DNA of 64,000 nucleotides, taken from Chthonomonadaceae bacterium (GTDB lineage Bacteria; Armatimonadota; Fimbriimonadia; Fimbriimonadales; Fimbriimonadaceae). A model generated the notes under the pieces. That model worked only from the letters and a program-made list of their open reading frames with translations. It did no database searches and had not been told where the DNA came from. Below, one piece after another: positions 49,774 to 58,050 of the stretch. The stretch lies in contig CP054189.1 in NCBI GenBank assembly GCA_015709495.1, positions 2,480,001-2,544,000 on the forward strand. Reading direction: 5' to 3'. A program made the translations under genes and the position numbers. Positions within the stretch are counted from its first letter, which is position 1, and the number at the start of each line of letters is the position of its first letter.

Positions 49774-50744
49774 GGCGATGCCTTCCGACGAACCGAAACG
49801 ATCTCGGCAAGGATGCTCAGCGCGATCTCTGCCGGGCTTTTCGCCCCGATGTCGAGCCCAACCGGACCGTAAATGCGGCCGATTTCGCTCTCCGTAAGCC
49901 CCAGGCTTCGGAGCCTCTCCCGTCTCTCGTCCTGCGTCTTCCGGCTCCCTAACGCGCCGACATAGCGCACCTTTGAGGGCAAGAGCGCCTCGAGCGCGGG
50001 GTCGTCGATCTTGGGGTCGTGGGCGAGAACGACCGCGAAGTCGTTTGCAGTCAAGCACAGTTCGCAGAGGGCCTCGTGGGGAGGCCGGGTCGACGTATGA
50101 TCGGGAGCCCTTGGGGATGTCGACGGCTCCGCGAACCTTGAGCGAGGATCGACCAGTAGGACTTCGAAACCTACTTCGCGCGCCATCGGGATCAAGTGCC
50201 GAGCGATCTGCCCTCCACCCACGATAATCAACCGCTCAGGCGCGGGATACTGAATACGGACTCCCGAAACCTGAAAGGCAACGCTGGGTTCAGCAAGCCC
50301 CGCGCTGCCTTCGTCATCCGAGTCGCTCTCGACCGTCCATTCCGCGGCCCCCGCTTCGCCGCACAAGACCAGTTGAAAGGGCAGCCTGTCCGAGAGCGCT
50401 CTGGACAGCAGCGAACTCTGGTCCGGCGAGGACGAGAACGGTGCTACCTGAATTCGGACCCGCCCCCCGCACGTCAACCCGGCCTTCCAGAGCTGGCCAG
50501 GTTCAAACCCTTCGTAGACGAGTTCCCTCGAATGGCCCTTCGTGAGGCATTGAACGGCCTCGTGGACGACCTCGGACTCCACGCAGCCACCGCTCACCGA
50601 ACCAAGAAACGCGCCCGACTCCCGAACCGCCATTGCAGAACCGATGGGGCGCGGCGAGGAGCCCCACGTCTCCACCACGACGCAAAGAGCGAACTTCGCG
50701 CCCTCAGCGCTCCACTCTTGCAGCCCGGCCCCGAGGTCCCGCAT
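49770..50744 (-). CDS. xdhC: XdhC/CoxI-family molybdenum cofactor insertion protein
   Basis: A 324-residue chaperone that binds sulfurated molybdenum cofactor and delivers it to hydroxylases. The N-terminal CoxI part reads FALCVVVETWGSSPRPIGSAMAVRESG and GSVSGGCVES. The C-terminal Rossmann domain has RLIIVGGGQIARHLIPMA and VRYVGALGSRKTQDERRERL. ATG 50744 marks the conserved start; the frame back to 51080 overlaps the hydroxylase. The gap to the large-subunit stop is 14 bases. Confidence 0.92.
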   Translation of the reverse strand: MRDLGAGLQEWSAEGAKFALCVVVETWGSSPRPIGSAMAVRESGAFLGSVSGGCVESEVVHEAVQCLTKGHSRELVYEGFEPGQLWKAGLTCGGRVRIQVAPFSSSPDQSSLLSRALSDRLPFQLVLCGEAGAAEWTVESDSDDEGSAGLAEPSVAFQVSGVRIQYPAPERLIIVGGGQIARHLIPMAREVGFEVLLVDPRSRFAEPSTSPRAPDHTSTRPPHEALCELCLTANDFAVVLAHDPKIDDPALEALLPSKVRYVGALGSRKTQDERRERLRSLGLTESEIGRIYGPVGLDIGAKSPAEIALSILAEIVSVRRKASP

Positions 50745-50758
50745 CGCTGGGCAAGCCG

Positions 50759-52822
50759 CTATTGCCGGTGCGGCAAGATTCGGATTCGCTTGCCCGCCGC
50801 CTTGAAGACAGCGTTGGCGACCGAAGGGGCAGCCGCGGGATAACCCGGCTCCCCCACTCCGCCAATGCCCTCGGCGTCTGGCACGGCCAACACGTCGACC
50901 GGGAACCCTTCCGCTAAGCTGCACCAGCCGAAGTCGAAGAAGTTCGTCTCCTTGACCCCTCCTCTTTCGAGGGTGTTGCCAGCGTGGAACAGGCAAGAGA
51001 CCCCGTCGACCGTGGCGCCCTGAACTTGGGCTTCGATCCCTAGCGGGTTGACCGCGACACCGCAATCCATGACCGCCCACACCTTTTCAACCTTGATCTT
51101 GCCGCTCGCGGTCGTTGAGACTTCGGCGATTTGCGTGCAGTGCGAGCCAAAGCCCGAGTAGCAAGCAACGCCCATGCCTCTACCTCGTTCGAGCCGACGT
51201 CCCCAACTGGATCTCTCGGCGCATAGCTCCAAGGTTCTTCGTAGGCGAGGGTTTCGAAGGGTTTGGAGGCGAAGCTCCACGGGGTCCTTGCCCCCCAGCA
51301 CCGCGAGTTCATCGAAGAAGCTCTCGATGACGTAGCCAAGAAACGTGGCGTCAACCGATCGCCAAGCTCCTGTGGGGACCCCCGCTGAAACGCCGACCCG
51401 CTGTTGATAGGACGCATCGATCGCGTAAGGTATCCCAGCGTTCGACCATCCGCCCTGTCCCCTTCCGCCGCCCCCAGGTACGGCGAGGTTGTGCGCCCAG
51501 AACACCGGCTTTCCGGAGGCGTCGACTCCTCCAGTCATGCGGTGGTAGGTAGCGGGTCGGTAGTTGTCGTGTCGCATGTCGTCGTCGCGGGTCCAGAGGA
51601 TTTGTACCGGTTCGTTGGTCTGCCGCGAAATCTGGACCGCCTCCATCACTGCCTCGGCGCTCAGCCTTCGGCCAAACCCGCCCCCAGCGAGCGTCACGTG
51701 GAAAGTGACGTTTTCAAGGGGGATCGACAGGCTCCTCGCTGCCTGTTCCCTGGCCCTGTCCGGTATCTGCGTGGGCGCCCAGATCTCGCATCGGTCCCGA
51801 GAAACGTGCGCCACGGCGTTTTGAGGCTCCATCGTCAGGTGCGAAAGGTAGGGGAGCTCGTAGTCGGCCGTAACTGTCTTTGCTACGGTTGCCGGAGCGG
51901 CCGGAGGGCTCGTCATGGCTTCGCGGAACCGAGTCCGCAGCGTCTCGCTATCGAGCCCGCCGCTCGAAGGTTCTTGTGCCTTCAGAGCTTCCCTTCCTTT
52001 GAGCGCCGACCAGGTGTCTTTGGCCACAACGGCGACATTGGGGCCGACCTCGAACACATGAGTTACGCCGGGAACGGCGCGGGCAGCACCTGCGTCATAG
52101 CTCGCAAACCGCCCCCCAAACGCCCGGGGTCTCGCCATCACGGCCACCTTCGCCCCTTCAGGTCGAGCGTCGATGCCATAGACGGCCTTGCCCGTTACGA
52201 CGTCTGCGTTATCGATTCTCTTGGTCGGCCTGCCGATGAATCGAAACTCCGAGGGCGACTTGAGGCGAACCTCGGAAGGCGCGGGCGCCGACAGCTTGGC
52301 CGCCTCCGCAGCCAACTCGCCGTAGCCGAACGTTTGGCCGTTCGAGCCGTGCCGCACCGACCCGTTTTCCGCAACGCACTGATCGGCAGACACTCCAAAC
52401 CGATTCGCGGCCGCCATCTTGAGCATCAAGCACGCGACCGCTCCAGCTTGGCGGAGCGGAGTGTAGAGGCTTCGAACGCTTCCCGAACCACCCACGCCCT
52501 GCGAGCCGTATTTCTGGCCGTCTCCCGGCGCCTGCGCGATTCGGACGTTCTTCCAATCGACGTTCAACTCCTCCGCTACCAGCATCGCCAGCGAAGTTCG
52601 CACGCCTTGGCCGATCTCGGGTTTGGGAATCGTGATCGTGACGATTCCGGATTCGTCGATCTGAACGAAAACGTTGGGGCTGAACTTAGCGGCCCCGTTC
52701 TTGCTGCCGTTCGCTGCTGTGGCGTTTCGAACCGGCATCATACAGCCGATCACCAGTCCTGTGCCGACACCGCCCGCCACCTTGAGAAATCCCCTCCGGG
52801 TCATGTCCAATCGATTGCTCAT
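50759..52822 (-). CDS. Tat-exported molybdenum hydroxylase large subunit (IorB-like)
   Basis: A 687-residue catalytic subunit like isoquinoline 1-oxidoreductase beta or other periplasmic aldehyde/N-heterocycle dehydrogenases. It begins MSNRLDMTRRGFLKVAGG, a twin-arginine signal. Cofactor-binding blocks follow (IGQGVRTSLAMLVAEELNV, GGGFGRRLSAEAVMEA, GAWRSVDATFLGYVIESFFDE). The catalytic Glu is in GGVGEPGYPAAAP near the C-terminus. The substrate is unknown. The 2Fe-2S subunit is encoded 4 bases upstream without its own signal, so it is probably exported as a complex. Confidence 0.88.
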   Translation of the reverse strand: MSNRLDMTRRGFLKVAGGVGTGLVIGCMMPVRNATAANGSKNGAAKFSPNVFVQIDESGIVTITIPKPEIGQGVRTSLAMLVAEELNVDWKNVRIAQAPGDGQKYGSQGVGGSGSVRSLYTPLRQAGAVACLMLKMAAANRFGVSADQCVAENGSVRHGSNGQTFGYGELAAEAAKLSAPAPSEVRLKSPSEFRFIGRPTKRIDNADVVTGKAVYGIDARPEGAKVAVMARPRAFGGRFASYDAGAARAVPGVTHVFEVGPNVAVVAKDTWSALKGREALKAQEPSSGGLDSETLRTRFREAMTSPPAAPATVAKTVTADYELPYLSHLTMEPQNAVAHVSRDRCEIWAPTQIPDRAREQAARSLSIPLENVTFHVTLAGGGFGRRLSAEAVMEAVQISRQTNEPVQILWTRDDDMRHDNYRPATYHRMTGGVDASGKPVFWAHNLAVPGGGGRGQGGWSNAGIPYAIDASYQQRVGVSAGVPTGAWRSVDATFLGYVIESFFDELAVLGGKDPVELRLQTLRNPRLRRTLELCAERSSWGRRLERGRGMGVACYSGFGSHCTQIAEVSTTASGKIKVEKVWAVMDCGVAVNPLGIEAQVQGATVDGVSCLFHAGNTLERGGVKETNFFDFGWCSLAEGFPVDVLAVPDAEGIGGVGEPGYPAAAPSVANAVFKAAGKRIRILPHRQ

Positions 52823-52826
52823 TCCG

Positions 52827-53285
52827 TCACTTCTCCTTGGCCGCTCGATGAATGGCTCGTCGCATTCGTTCATAAGTCCCGCAACGACAGATGTTGCCGC
52901 CCATCTGTGCGTCGATGTCCTGGTCGGTAGGCGAGGGTTTTTTCGAGAGCAGCGCGACCGCGCTCAGGATGTGCCCCGCTTGGCAGTAGCCGCATTGCGG
53001 AACGTCCTCCTCCATCCAGGCCCTTTGCACGGGATGCATGCCGTCGGAGGAGAGCCCCTCCAGCGTCACGATCTTCTGATCCTTGATTTCAGAGACCGGA
53101 ACGACGCAGGAGCGTAGCGCCTCGCCGTCGACCAGAACCGTGCAAGCCGCGCACATTCCGACGCCGCAGGAGTACTTGGGGCTCTTTACGGCGACATGAT
53201 CCCGCAACGCCCACAAGAGGGGCATTTCGGGATCGACGTCGATCTCGTGAGACCGCCCGTTTACGTTGAGTTTGAATTTGGCCAT
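52827..53285 (-). CDS. 2Fe-2S subunit of the molybdenum hydroxylase (IorA-like)
   Basis: A 152-residue protein with two 2Fe-2S clusters: the plant-ferredoxin type CGVGMCAACTVLVDGEALRSC and the C-terminal CGYCQAG with GGNICRCGTY. It passes electrons from the molybdenum centre to an acceptor that is not encoded nearby. The CGVGMCAAC variant has Met and Ala where Gln and Gly are common. ATG 53285 with AAGGGGAAG upstream is chosen; the frame to 53384 has no support. It has no signal peptide. Confidence 0.92.
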   Translation of the reverse strand: MAKFKLNVNGRSHEIDVDPEMPLLWALRDHVAVKSPKYSCGVGMCAACTVLVDGEALRSCVVPVSEIKDQKIVTLEGLSSDGMHPVQRAWMEEDVPQCGYCQAGHILSAVALLSKKPSPTDQDIDAQMGGNICRCGTYERMRRAIHRAAKEK

Positions 53286-53374
53286 AGGACTTCCCCTTCC
53301 GCTCGCTCTATACATTCTATGAGAAATTCGCGCCGGATGTCGCCAAATGTTCCGCAGTTTGGCGGGCAACTCCC

Positions 53375-53911
53375 TCAGGGCCATGCAATGAGGCCAACTC
53401 GACTCGCAAGAGACTCGTACGGGAAACCTCGCGGGTCAGTCTTGCGTTTCGGGGACACGGCGAAGTGGGTCGTGAGGTACCGGAGCGCTCTGTGTTTGTC
53501 CTTGAGGAGCCGCAACAAGGGCTCGATCGCCTCCTCCTGCTCTGCGGTGTATGGATCGACTCCGTCGTTGCGGTTGACGAACGCGATTCCGATGCTGTAG
53601 GCGTTCACGCTCGTTTTGGCGAGAAAGCGGGCCTGCGCGTCCTGGCGCGGATCGACTCCCCTTGACTTCTCCTTGGGGCCATAGGAGTTGCCTGCGTGGA
53701 ACGCCTTGCGCGATGTCGGAGCGGCTTCCACGATCGTGCCGTCTTTGTCGATCAGAAAGTGGTAGCTCAGGCCTCGACTGCGTAGCGTCGCGATCGCGCC
53801 GGAAAGAGACGACCCCGCTGTCGCGTGGAGAACCACGAGGTCGACCCGTGTTCTTGGGGGCCGCGATCCCGACTTCAGGCTCTCTTCGAGCTTCACGATT
53901 CTTGGGTTCAT
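53375..53911 (-). CDS. N-acetylmuramoyl-L-alanine amidase (Amidase_2 family)
   Basis: A 178-residue zinc amidase domain that cuts the bond between muramic acid and the stem peptide. Zinc ligands are visible in LVVLHATAGSS (His), LTTHFAVSP (His) and KTDPRGF (Asp). YHFLIDKDGTIVEAAP and AFHAGNSYG are typical. There is no signal peptide, so it may act in the cytoplasm on recycled fragments like AmpD, or be phage-like. The frame to 54262 is antisense to the next gene; ATG 53911 starts the domain. Confidence 0.87.
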   Translation of the reverse strand: MNPRIVKLEESLKSGSRPPRTRVDLVVLHATAGSSLSGAIATLRSRGLSYHFLIDKDGTIVEAAPTSRKAFHAGNSYGPKEKSRGVDPRQDAQARFLAKTSVNAYSIGIAFVNRNDGVDPYTAEQEEAIEPLLRLLKDKHRALRYLTTHFAVSPKRKTDPRGFPYESLASRVGLIAWP

Positions 53912-53958
53912 TCGAATACACCTCCAAGAATCCGCTCGAAATGCGGGGGCACGGCAAC

Positions 53959-54720
53959 CTACTTGCGCCGCCTCGACTTCGGTGGGGGCGCGGCCTCGGC
54001 TAGCCCGACCGATTCGAGGAGCGCTTCGACCTCTTGGTGCGTGAGCTTGCGGCACGCCCCCTTGGGCAACCGCCCCAAACGGATCGGCCCAATCGACAGG
54101 CGCCGCAACTCGACCACGAGCGCGCCTACCGCCGCGCACATCGACCGCACTTGACGCTTTCGGCCCTCGTGGATCTCCAGCAGGAACCGAGTTCTCGCGC
54201 CGTCGCCCAGAGTTTCGATGCGCGAAATCTTGGCAGGCGAGGTCCTCCCGCCCTCGATCCACACGCCCTTTTCGAGCCTCACGATCGTAGCGTCCGCTAC
54301 CTTCCCCCGGACGACGACTTCGTACACCTTTGCGAGTTCGTATCGCGGATGCAAGAGGCGATTCGCCAACTCACCATCGTTGGTAAACAGCAGCAGCCCT
54401 TCTGTGTCCTTGTCGAGTCGGCCGACGGGCTTCAGGCCCACGAATCCTTGCGGGGCCAAGTCCATGACCGTTCGTCGGCCGTGCGTATCCGACATCGTGG
54501 AGACGTACCCCTTGGGTTTGTTCAGCGCCAGCACGACCCGGTTTTGAGGCATCGAAAGGCGGGCGCCATCGAACTCCACAACGTCATCCGGCCCCACCCG
54601 GGTCGAAGGTTCGGTGACTCGGTTGCCGTTGACGGAGACTCGCCCTTCCCGAATCGCCTCACTTGCTTTGCGCCTGCTGCATACTCCGCTCGAAGCGATC
54701 CTCCGACTGAGCCACTCCAC
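53959..54720 (-). CDS. rluB: RsuA/RluB-type pseudouridine synthase
   Basis: Converts uridine to pseudouridine in rRNA (RluB acts on 23S position 2605, RsuA on 16S). The 253-residue product has an S4 RNA-binding domain (RRIASSGVCSRRKASEAIREGRVSVNG), LNKPKGYVSTMSD, then the catalytic GRLDKDTEGLLLFTNDGELANRLLHP with the essential Asp and EGRKRQVRSMCAAVG. A basic tail (PPPKSRRRK) ends it. GTG 54720 is the start, 4 bases after the dacF stop. RluB/RsuA cannot be separated with certainty; the context with scpAB and dacF is usual for rluB. Confidence 0.9.
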   Translation of the reverse strand: MEWLSRRIASSGVCSRRKASEAIREGRVSVNGNRVTEPSTRVGPDDVVEFDGARLSMPQNRVVLALNKPKGYVSTMSDTHGRRTVMDLAPQGFVGLKPVGRLDKDTEGLLLFTNDGELANRLLHPRYELAKVYEVVVRGKVADATIVRLEKGVWIEGGRTSPAKISRIETLGDGARTRFLLEIHEGRKRQVRSMCAAVGALVVELRRLSIGPIRLGRLPKGACRKLTHQEVEALLESVGLAEAAPPPKSRRRK

Positions 54721-54724
54721 GGGC

Positions 54725-55921
54725 TCAGCGCCCTCGGAATCCGCGGCTCAGCTTGCGAGCGCGGTTCTTTACGTAAAGGGTGCCCAGTCCCAGCCCGCCA
54801 GCAATCAACGCGAATCCGATGGTTTCGACCGATTGCCCGGCAATGCGAAGCTGTTGCCTCACCTCGCGCGACGCAATCAAAGGCAGCTCCTTGCTCCACC
54901 CCGAGCCGTTGGTGATCTTGACCGTGCCGACAGACTGATCCTTTCCAATCGGCGCATCAATGGTCTGCGGCACACTGGACGCAACGAGATCGGCAAGAGA
55001 AGCCGCTTTGGGTACGGGGGCCTTCACGGATTCCGAATAGACCAGCCCGATCTGCTCTTCAACGCCTCCTTGGACCCTTACGCTTGCCGCGGCATCCCCC
55101 TTCTTCACCACCTCCTGAAGTTCGAAGTTGGCGAAGGCCCATTCGATCATGGCTTGGTGATCGCCATACCAATCCTCACTCCCCAGCACTACGGTCAGAA
55201 ACTGGAGCCCCTCGCGTGTCGCGCTGCCCACAAAGCACTGCCCAGCAGGCCGGGTGAACCCGGTCTTGATCCCCTCGGAAGGCGGATCGCTGCGCAGTGT
55301 CCGGTTCCTGCTGATAAGTACGGTGTCTTCTAAGTTCAGCGTCCGGCTAACTTCGTACTTCGTCGTTCCTGCCGCGACCCGAAACTCATCGCGTTTCCAT
55401 GCCTCCCTCGCGATCCTGATGAGGTCGCGCGCGGTGGTGTAGTGGAGGTCGTCGTGAAGCCCATGAGGGTTGATGAAGTGGGTGTTCGTACATCCCAGCG
55501 CCTTCGCCTTCTCGTTCATCAACTCGGCAAACTTCTCGACGGAACCGGAAACGTGCCGCGCGATCGCATACGCTCCGTCGTTGGCGCTCCGCACCATCAG
55601 GGCGAAGAGCAGATCGTGGGCCGTCACGGCTTCAAAGGGCTTGAGATGCAAGCTCGAACCGGTCACAGTCTCGACGTCTTCCGGTGCGAAGATCACCTCC
55701 GTCGGCCGGGTTCGCTCAAGCAGCAACAGGGCCGTCATGATCTTGGTCGTGCTTGCGGGAAACCTCTTGGCATCTGCGTCCTTTTCAAAGACCGAGATGC
55801 CCGTGCTCGCCTCGACGATGATCGCGCTCTTAGCGCCCAATTCCAAGGGCGGCAGATCGGCGGCAACGTCCATCGCGGAACCTGCGGCCAAAAGGAGGAC
55901 GGTCGATCGGAAATGGGTCAT
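54725..55921 (-). CDS. dacF: D-alanyl-D-alanine carboxypeptidase (PBP5/DacF family)
   Basis: Trims the terminal D-Ala of peptidoglycan pentapeptides, limiting cross-linking. Catalytic motifs: STTK (Ser57, Lys60), SAN (112-114) and KTG (219-221), with NPHGLHDDLHYTTARDL in between. A signal peptide precedes, a PBP5-like beta domain follows, and the C-terminus has one membrane helix (ETIGFALIAGGLGLGTLYV) with a basic end. The length of 398 is typical. It lies between scpB and rluB, an arrangement known in Gram-positive bacteria also. Confidence 0.93.
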   Translation of the reverse strand: MTHFRSTVLLLAAGSAMDVAADLPPLELGAKSAIIVEASTGISVFEKDADAKRFPASTTKIMTALLLLERTRPTEVIFAPEDVETVTGSSLHLKPFEAVTAHDLLFALMVRSANDGAYAIARHVSGSVEKFAELMNEKAKALGCTNTHFINPHGLHDDLHYTTARDLIRIAREAWKRDEFRVAAGTTKYEVSRTLNLEDTVLISRNRTLRSDPPSEGIKTGFTRPAGQCFVGSATREGLQFLTVVLGSEDWYGDHQAMIEWAFANFELQEVVKKGDAAASVRVQGGVEEQIGLVYSESVKAPVPKAASLADLVASSVPQTIDAPIGKDQSVGTVKITNGSGWSKELPLIASREVRQQLRIAGQSVETIGFALIAGGLGLGTLYVKNRARKLSRGFRGR

Positions 55922-55937
55922 GGCTGTCGAGACCGAC

Positions 55938-56504
55938 TTAGCTTACCAAATCGTCCATCGGGAGACGGGCTTCGGCCCCCTCGCCCATGACGACATCCAG
56001 CAGACTTCTTCCGCGCTCGACCGGGGGCAGCTCTTCTAACGAGTCGAGATGGAACTGGTGGAGGAACTCGGCGGTAGTGCCATAAAGGACGGGCCGCCCT
56101 GGCGCGGGCTTTCGCCCGACTTCATGGATCAGCCTTCGGTCGACGAGCGAACGTACGCTGTAATCGCTTTGGACTCCTCGAATTCGGTCGATTTCGCCGA
56201 CGGTGATCGGCTGGCGGTAGGCGACGATCGCCAGAACCTCCAAGAGGCTGCGGCTGAGGCGGTTGCGCTGGGGCCGGAGGAAGTTGGCGATCAGGTCGGT
56301 GAACTCGCGGCGTGTGCAAAGCTGGTACCCGCCGGCGATTCTCACCAACTCGATCGGCCCCTCGCGGTTCAGGTTCCGCTGAAGCACATCGAGCGCTTGC
56401 TCGACCTGTCCTTCGGATGCGCCCAGGGACTGAGCCAATTGCCGAAGGTCTACAGGCTCCGAGGCGACGAACAGCAGGGCATGTACCGAGTCGACGATGT
56501 TCAT
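55938..56504 (-). CDS. scpB: Segregation and condensation protein B
   Basis: A kleisin-interacting winged-helix protein of the SMC complex that compacts and separates chromosomes. The 188-residue product shows VHALLFVASEPVDLRQLAQSLG, then the conserved LSRSLLEVLAIVAYRQPITVGEIDRIRGVQSDYSVRSLVDRRLI. The ATG overlaps the scpA stop by 4 bases, so the subunits are coupled. smc is not in the window. Confidence 0.95.
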   Translation of the reverse strand: MNIVDSVHALLFVASEPVDLRQLAQSLGASEGQVEQALDVLQRNLNREGPIELVRIAGGYQLCTRREFTDLIANFLRPQRNRLSRSLLEVLAIVAYRQPITVGEIDRIRGVQSDYSVRSLVDRRLIHEVGRKPAPGRPVLYGTTAEFLHQFHLDSLEELPPVERGRSLLDVVMGEGAEARLPMDDLVS

Positions 56505-57274
56505 GGCGTCTCTTGCCTCAGCACGCGCGCTCTTCGCAGGGCGAACTTCACGATTCCCTCATCCTCCCGCGCCACTGCTTGCCCCAGCCGCATCAACTCA
56601 AGGAGCGCCAAGAACCACCACACGGCCTCTGACTTAGTGAAGGGTTCCGGCACCAGTTGCGCCAGTGTCCGGGGGGTTTGGCTGAGGGATCGCAGCACGA
56701 CGGCCATTTGCTCGGAAAGCCGGCGGCGAGGGCGGGCCGAGATCTCCAGGGGCTCGGGTGTCGCTCGGCGCAGCAGGTCTTCGAGCGTCGCTGATAGGTG
56801 GTCGATCGTGATCCCTTCGAGTTCGAACGGGATTTCAGCGAGGCCCGCAGCTTCGATGTTCCGAAAGTGCTTCGCCTCCCGTTGCTCCTTGAGCGTCTTC
56901 AGGACTTCGATGGCGTCAGCATAGAGGTGGGCGGTGGCTTCCGGTAGCTCCGCGGGTTCCTCGGACAATGGCTCCTGGTCCTCGTTGGGCAGGAGTCCCC
57001 AAGCCTTGCGTTCGAGCAGGTAGGCCAGCGCGGCAAGGCCCACCATTGCAGGCTCCAATTCGGCTTCGCTGAGTTCAAGCACGTACTGGCAATAGGCCTC
57101 GCAAATCGGGCCGAGCGGGACGCCTTGGATGTCGACTTTTCGTTCGCGGACACTGGCGAAGAGCAATGCCAGCGACCCTTGAAACAGGGAGGTCTCGATG
57201 TCGAAGGGAGCTACGGGCAAGACGCCGGTAGGCGAGAGCGCCTCAGGAAGCCGGGATGCGCGCTTGGACCTCAT
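56501..57274 (-). CDS. scpA: Segregation and condensation protein A (kleisin)
   Basis: The kleisin subunit that bridges the SMC heads. The 257-residue product has the N-terminal FQGSLALLFASVRERKVDIQGVPLGPICEAYCQYV where most ScpA proteins have the FxGPLDLLLxLI motif. The C-terminal winged helix contains PFTKSEAVWWFLALLELMRLGQAV. The N-terminal helix is altered (GSLALLF for GPLDLLL), but partner gene and length support the call. It opens the scpA-scpB-dacF-rluB run. Confidence 0.93.
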   Translation of the reverse strand: MRSKRASRLPEALSPTGVLPVAPFDIETSLFQGSLALLFASVRERKVDIQGVPLGPICEAYCQYVLELSEAELEPAMVGLAALAYLLERKAWGLLPNEDQEPLSEEPAELPEATAHLYADAIEVLKTLKEQREAKHFRNIEAAGLAEIPFELEGITIDHLSATLEDLLRRATPEPLEISARPRRRLSEQMAVVLRSLSQTPRTLAQLVPEPFTKSEAVWWFLALLELMRLGQAVAREDEGIVKFALRRARVLRQETP

Positions 57275-57345
57275 ACGGTGAGGCTACGTTACCCTAAGCC
57301 CACCGGCCGAACTGTGGGCGCACCATGCCGGACGGGAGTCTGTGA

Positions 57346-58041
57346 CTACCAGCGGTAGCTGAAACCAAACCCGTAGCGAACGATCCCTGGTTCACCGGAG
57401 GGTCCCTGTACCGTCCAGTAGTTTGCATCCAGCCAGAAGTCAGGAGCGACCTGGAGCGAGAACCCACCGAACAGCGACGGCTTCGTCCCTTGATCCGAGG
57501 CGGAGTACGAATAAACCCCCGCGCCTACCGTCCAACTGGATTCGTAGCGCCCAAGGGTTCGATCCTTCCCATAAATCCCGAAGAGGGAGTAGTCCTTCTT
57601 CCCCGCGTTTCGGGGGTCGGTACCGCCGAGGACTCCGACTTGGAGGATGAACTTGTCGTCGTTTTTGAGTTGCCACCCGTGCCGCAAGTGAAGCTGCCAG
57701 GCGTTGTCAAGGCCCTTGAACACGATCCAGCCGCCAAACGAGAAGAACTTGTTCGTCGTCCCGGGCGCCCCTACGGGGTGAGTCTGTTCAAACCAGAAGA
57801 GCGAGCCCTCTGTGTCGAGGAAGCTGCCTTGCTTGAACCTGACGTAGGGCTGAACGCCGGCCGCAATGTTGAGCATCCGACGGCCCTCTTCTAGCTGCTT
57901 TCCGATTCGGGGAAGGCTCCCACCGAGCTGCGCCGAAGCTGGGGCCGCAACGACGATCGCGAGTGAAACGGCAGCCAAACTCGCGGGTAGCTTCCTGCCC
58001 GCGTCGGGAACAAAGGCACTTGATCGGGATTTCAGCTTCAT
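57346..58041 (-). CDS. Secreted beta-barrel-like protein
   Basis: A 231-residue protein with a signal peptide (LPASLAAVSLAIVVAAPASA). The mature region has repeated aromatic/Gly-rich strands (SFGGWIVFKGLDNAWQLHLRHGW, SSWTVGAGVYSYSASDQ, APDFWLDANYW) and ends VRYGFGFSYRW, an aromatic C-terminus compatible with outer-membrane insertion. No named family fits. It is 9 bases after the large lipoprotein gene and 71 bases before scpA. Confidence 0.7.
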   Translation of the reverse strand: MKLKSRSSAFVPDAGRKLPASLAAVSLAIVVAAPASAQLGGSLPRIGKQLEEGRRMLNIAAGVQPYVRFKQGSFLDTEGSLFWFEQTHPVGAPGTTNKFFSFGGWIVFKGLDNAWQLHLRHGWQLKNDDKFILQVGVLGGTDPRNAGKKDYSLFGIYGKDRTLGRYESSWTVGAGVYSYSASDQGTKPSLFGGFSLQVAPDFWLDANYWTVQGPSGEPGIVRYGFGFSYRW

Positions 58042-58050
58042 GATTTGAAC

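Noticed and set aside
51404-52930. 508-residue plus-strand open frame opposite the molybdenum hydroxylase
   Set aside because: The minus-strand gene has cofactor motifs and a Tat signal; this frame has none.
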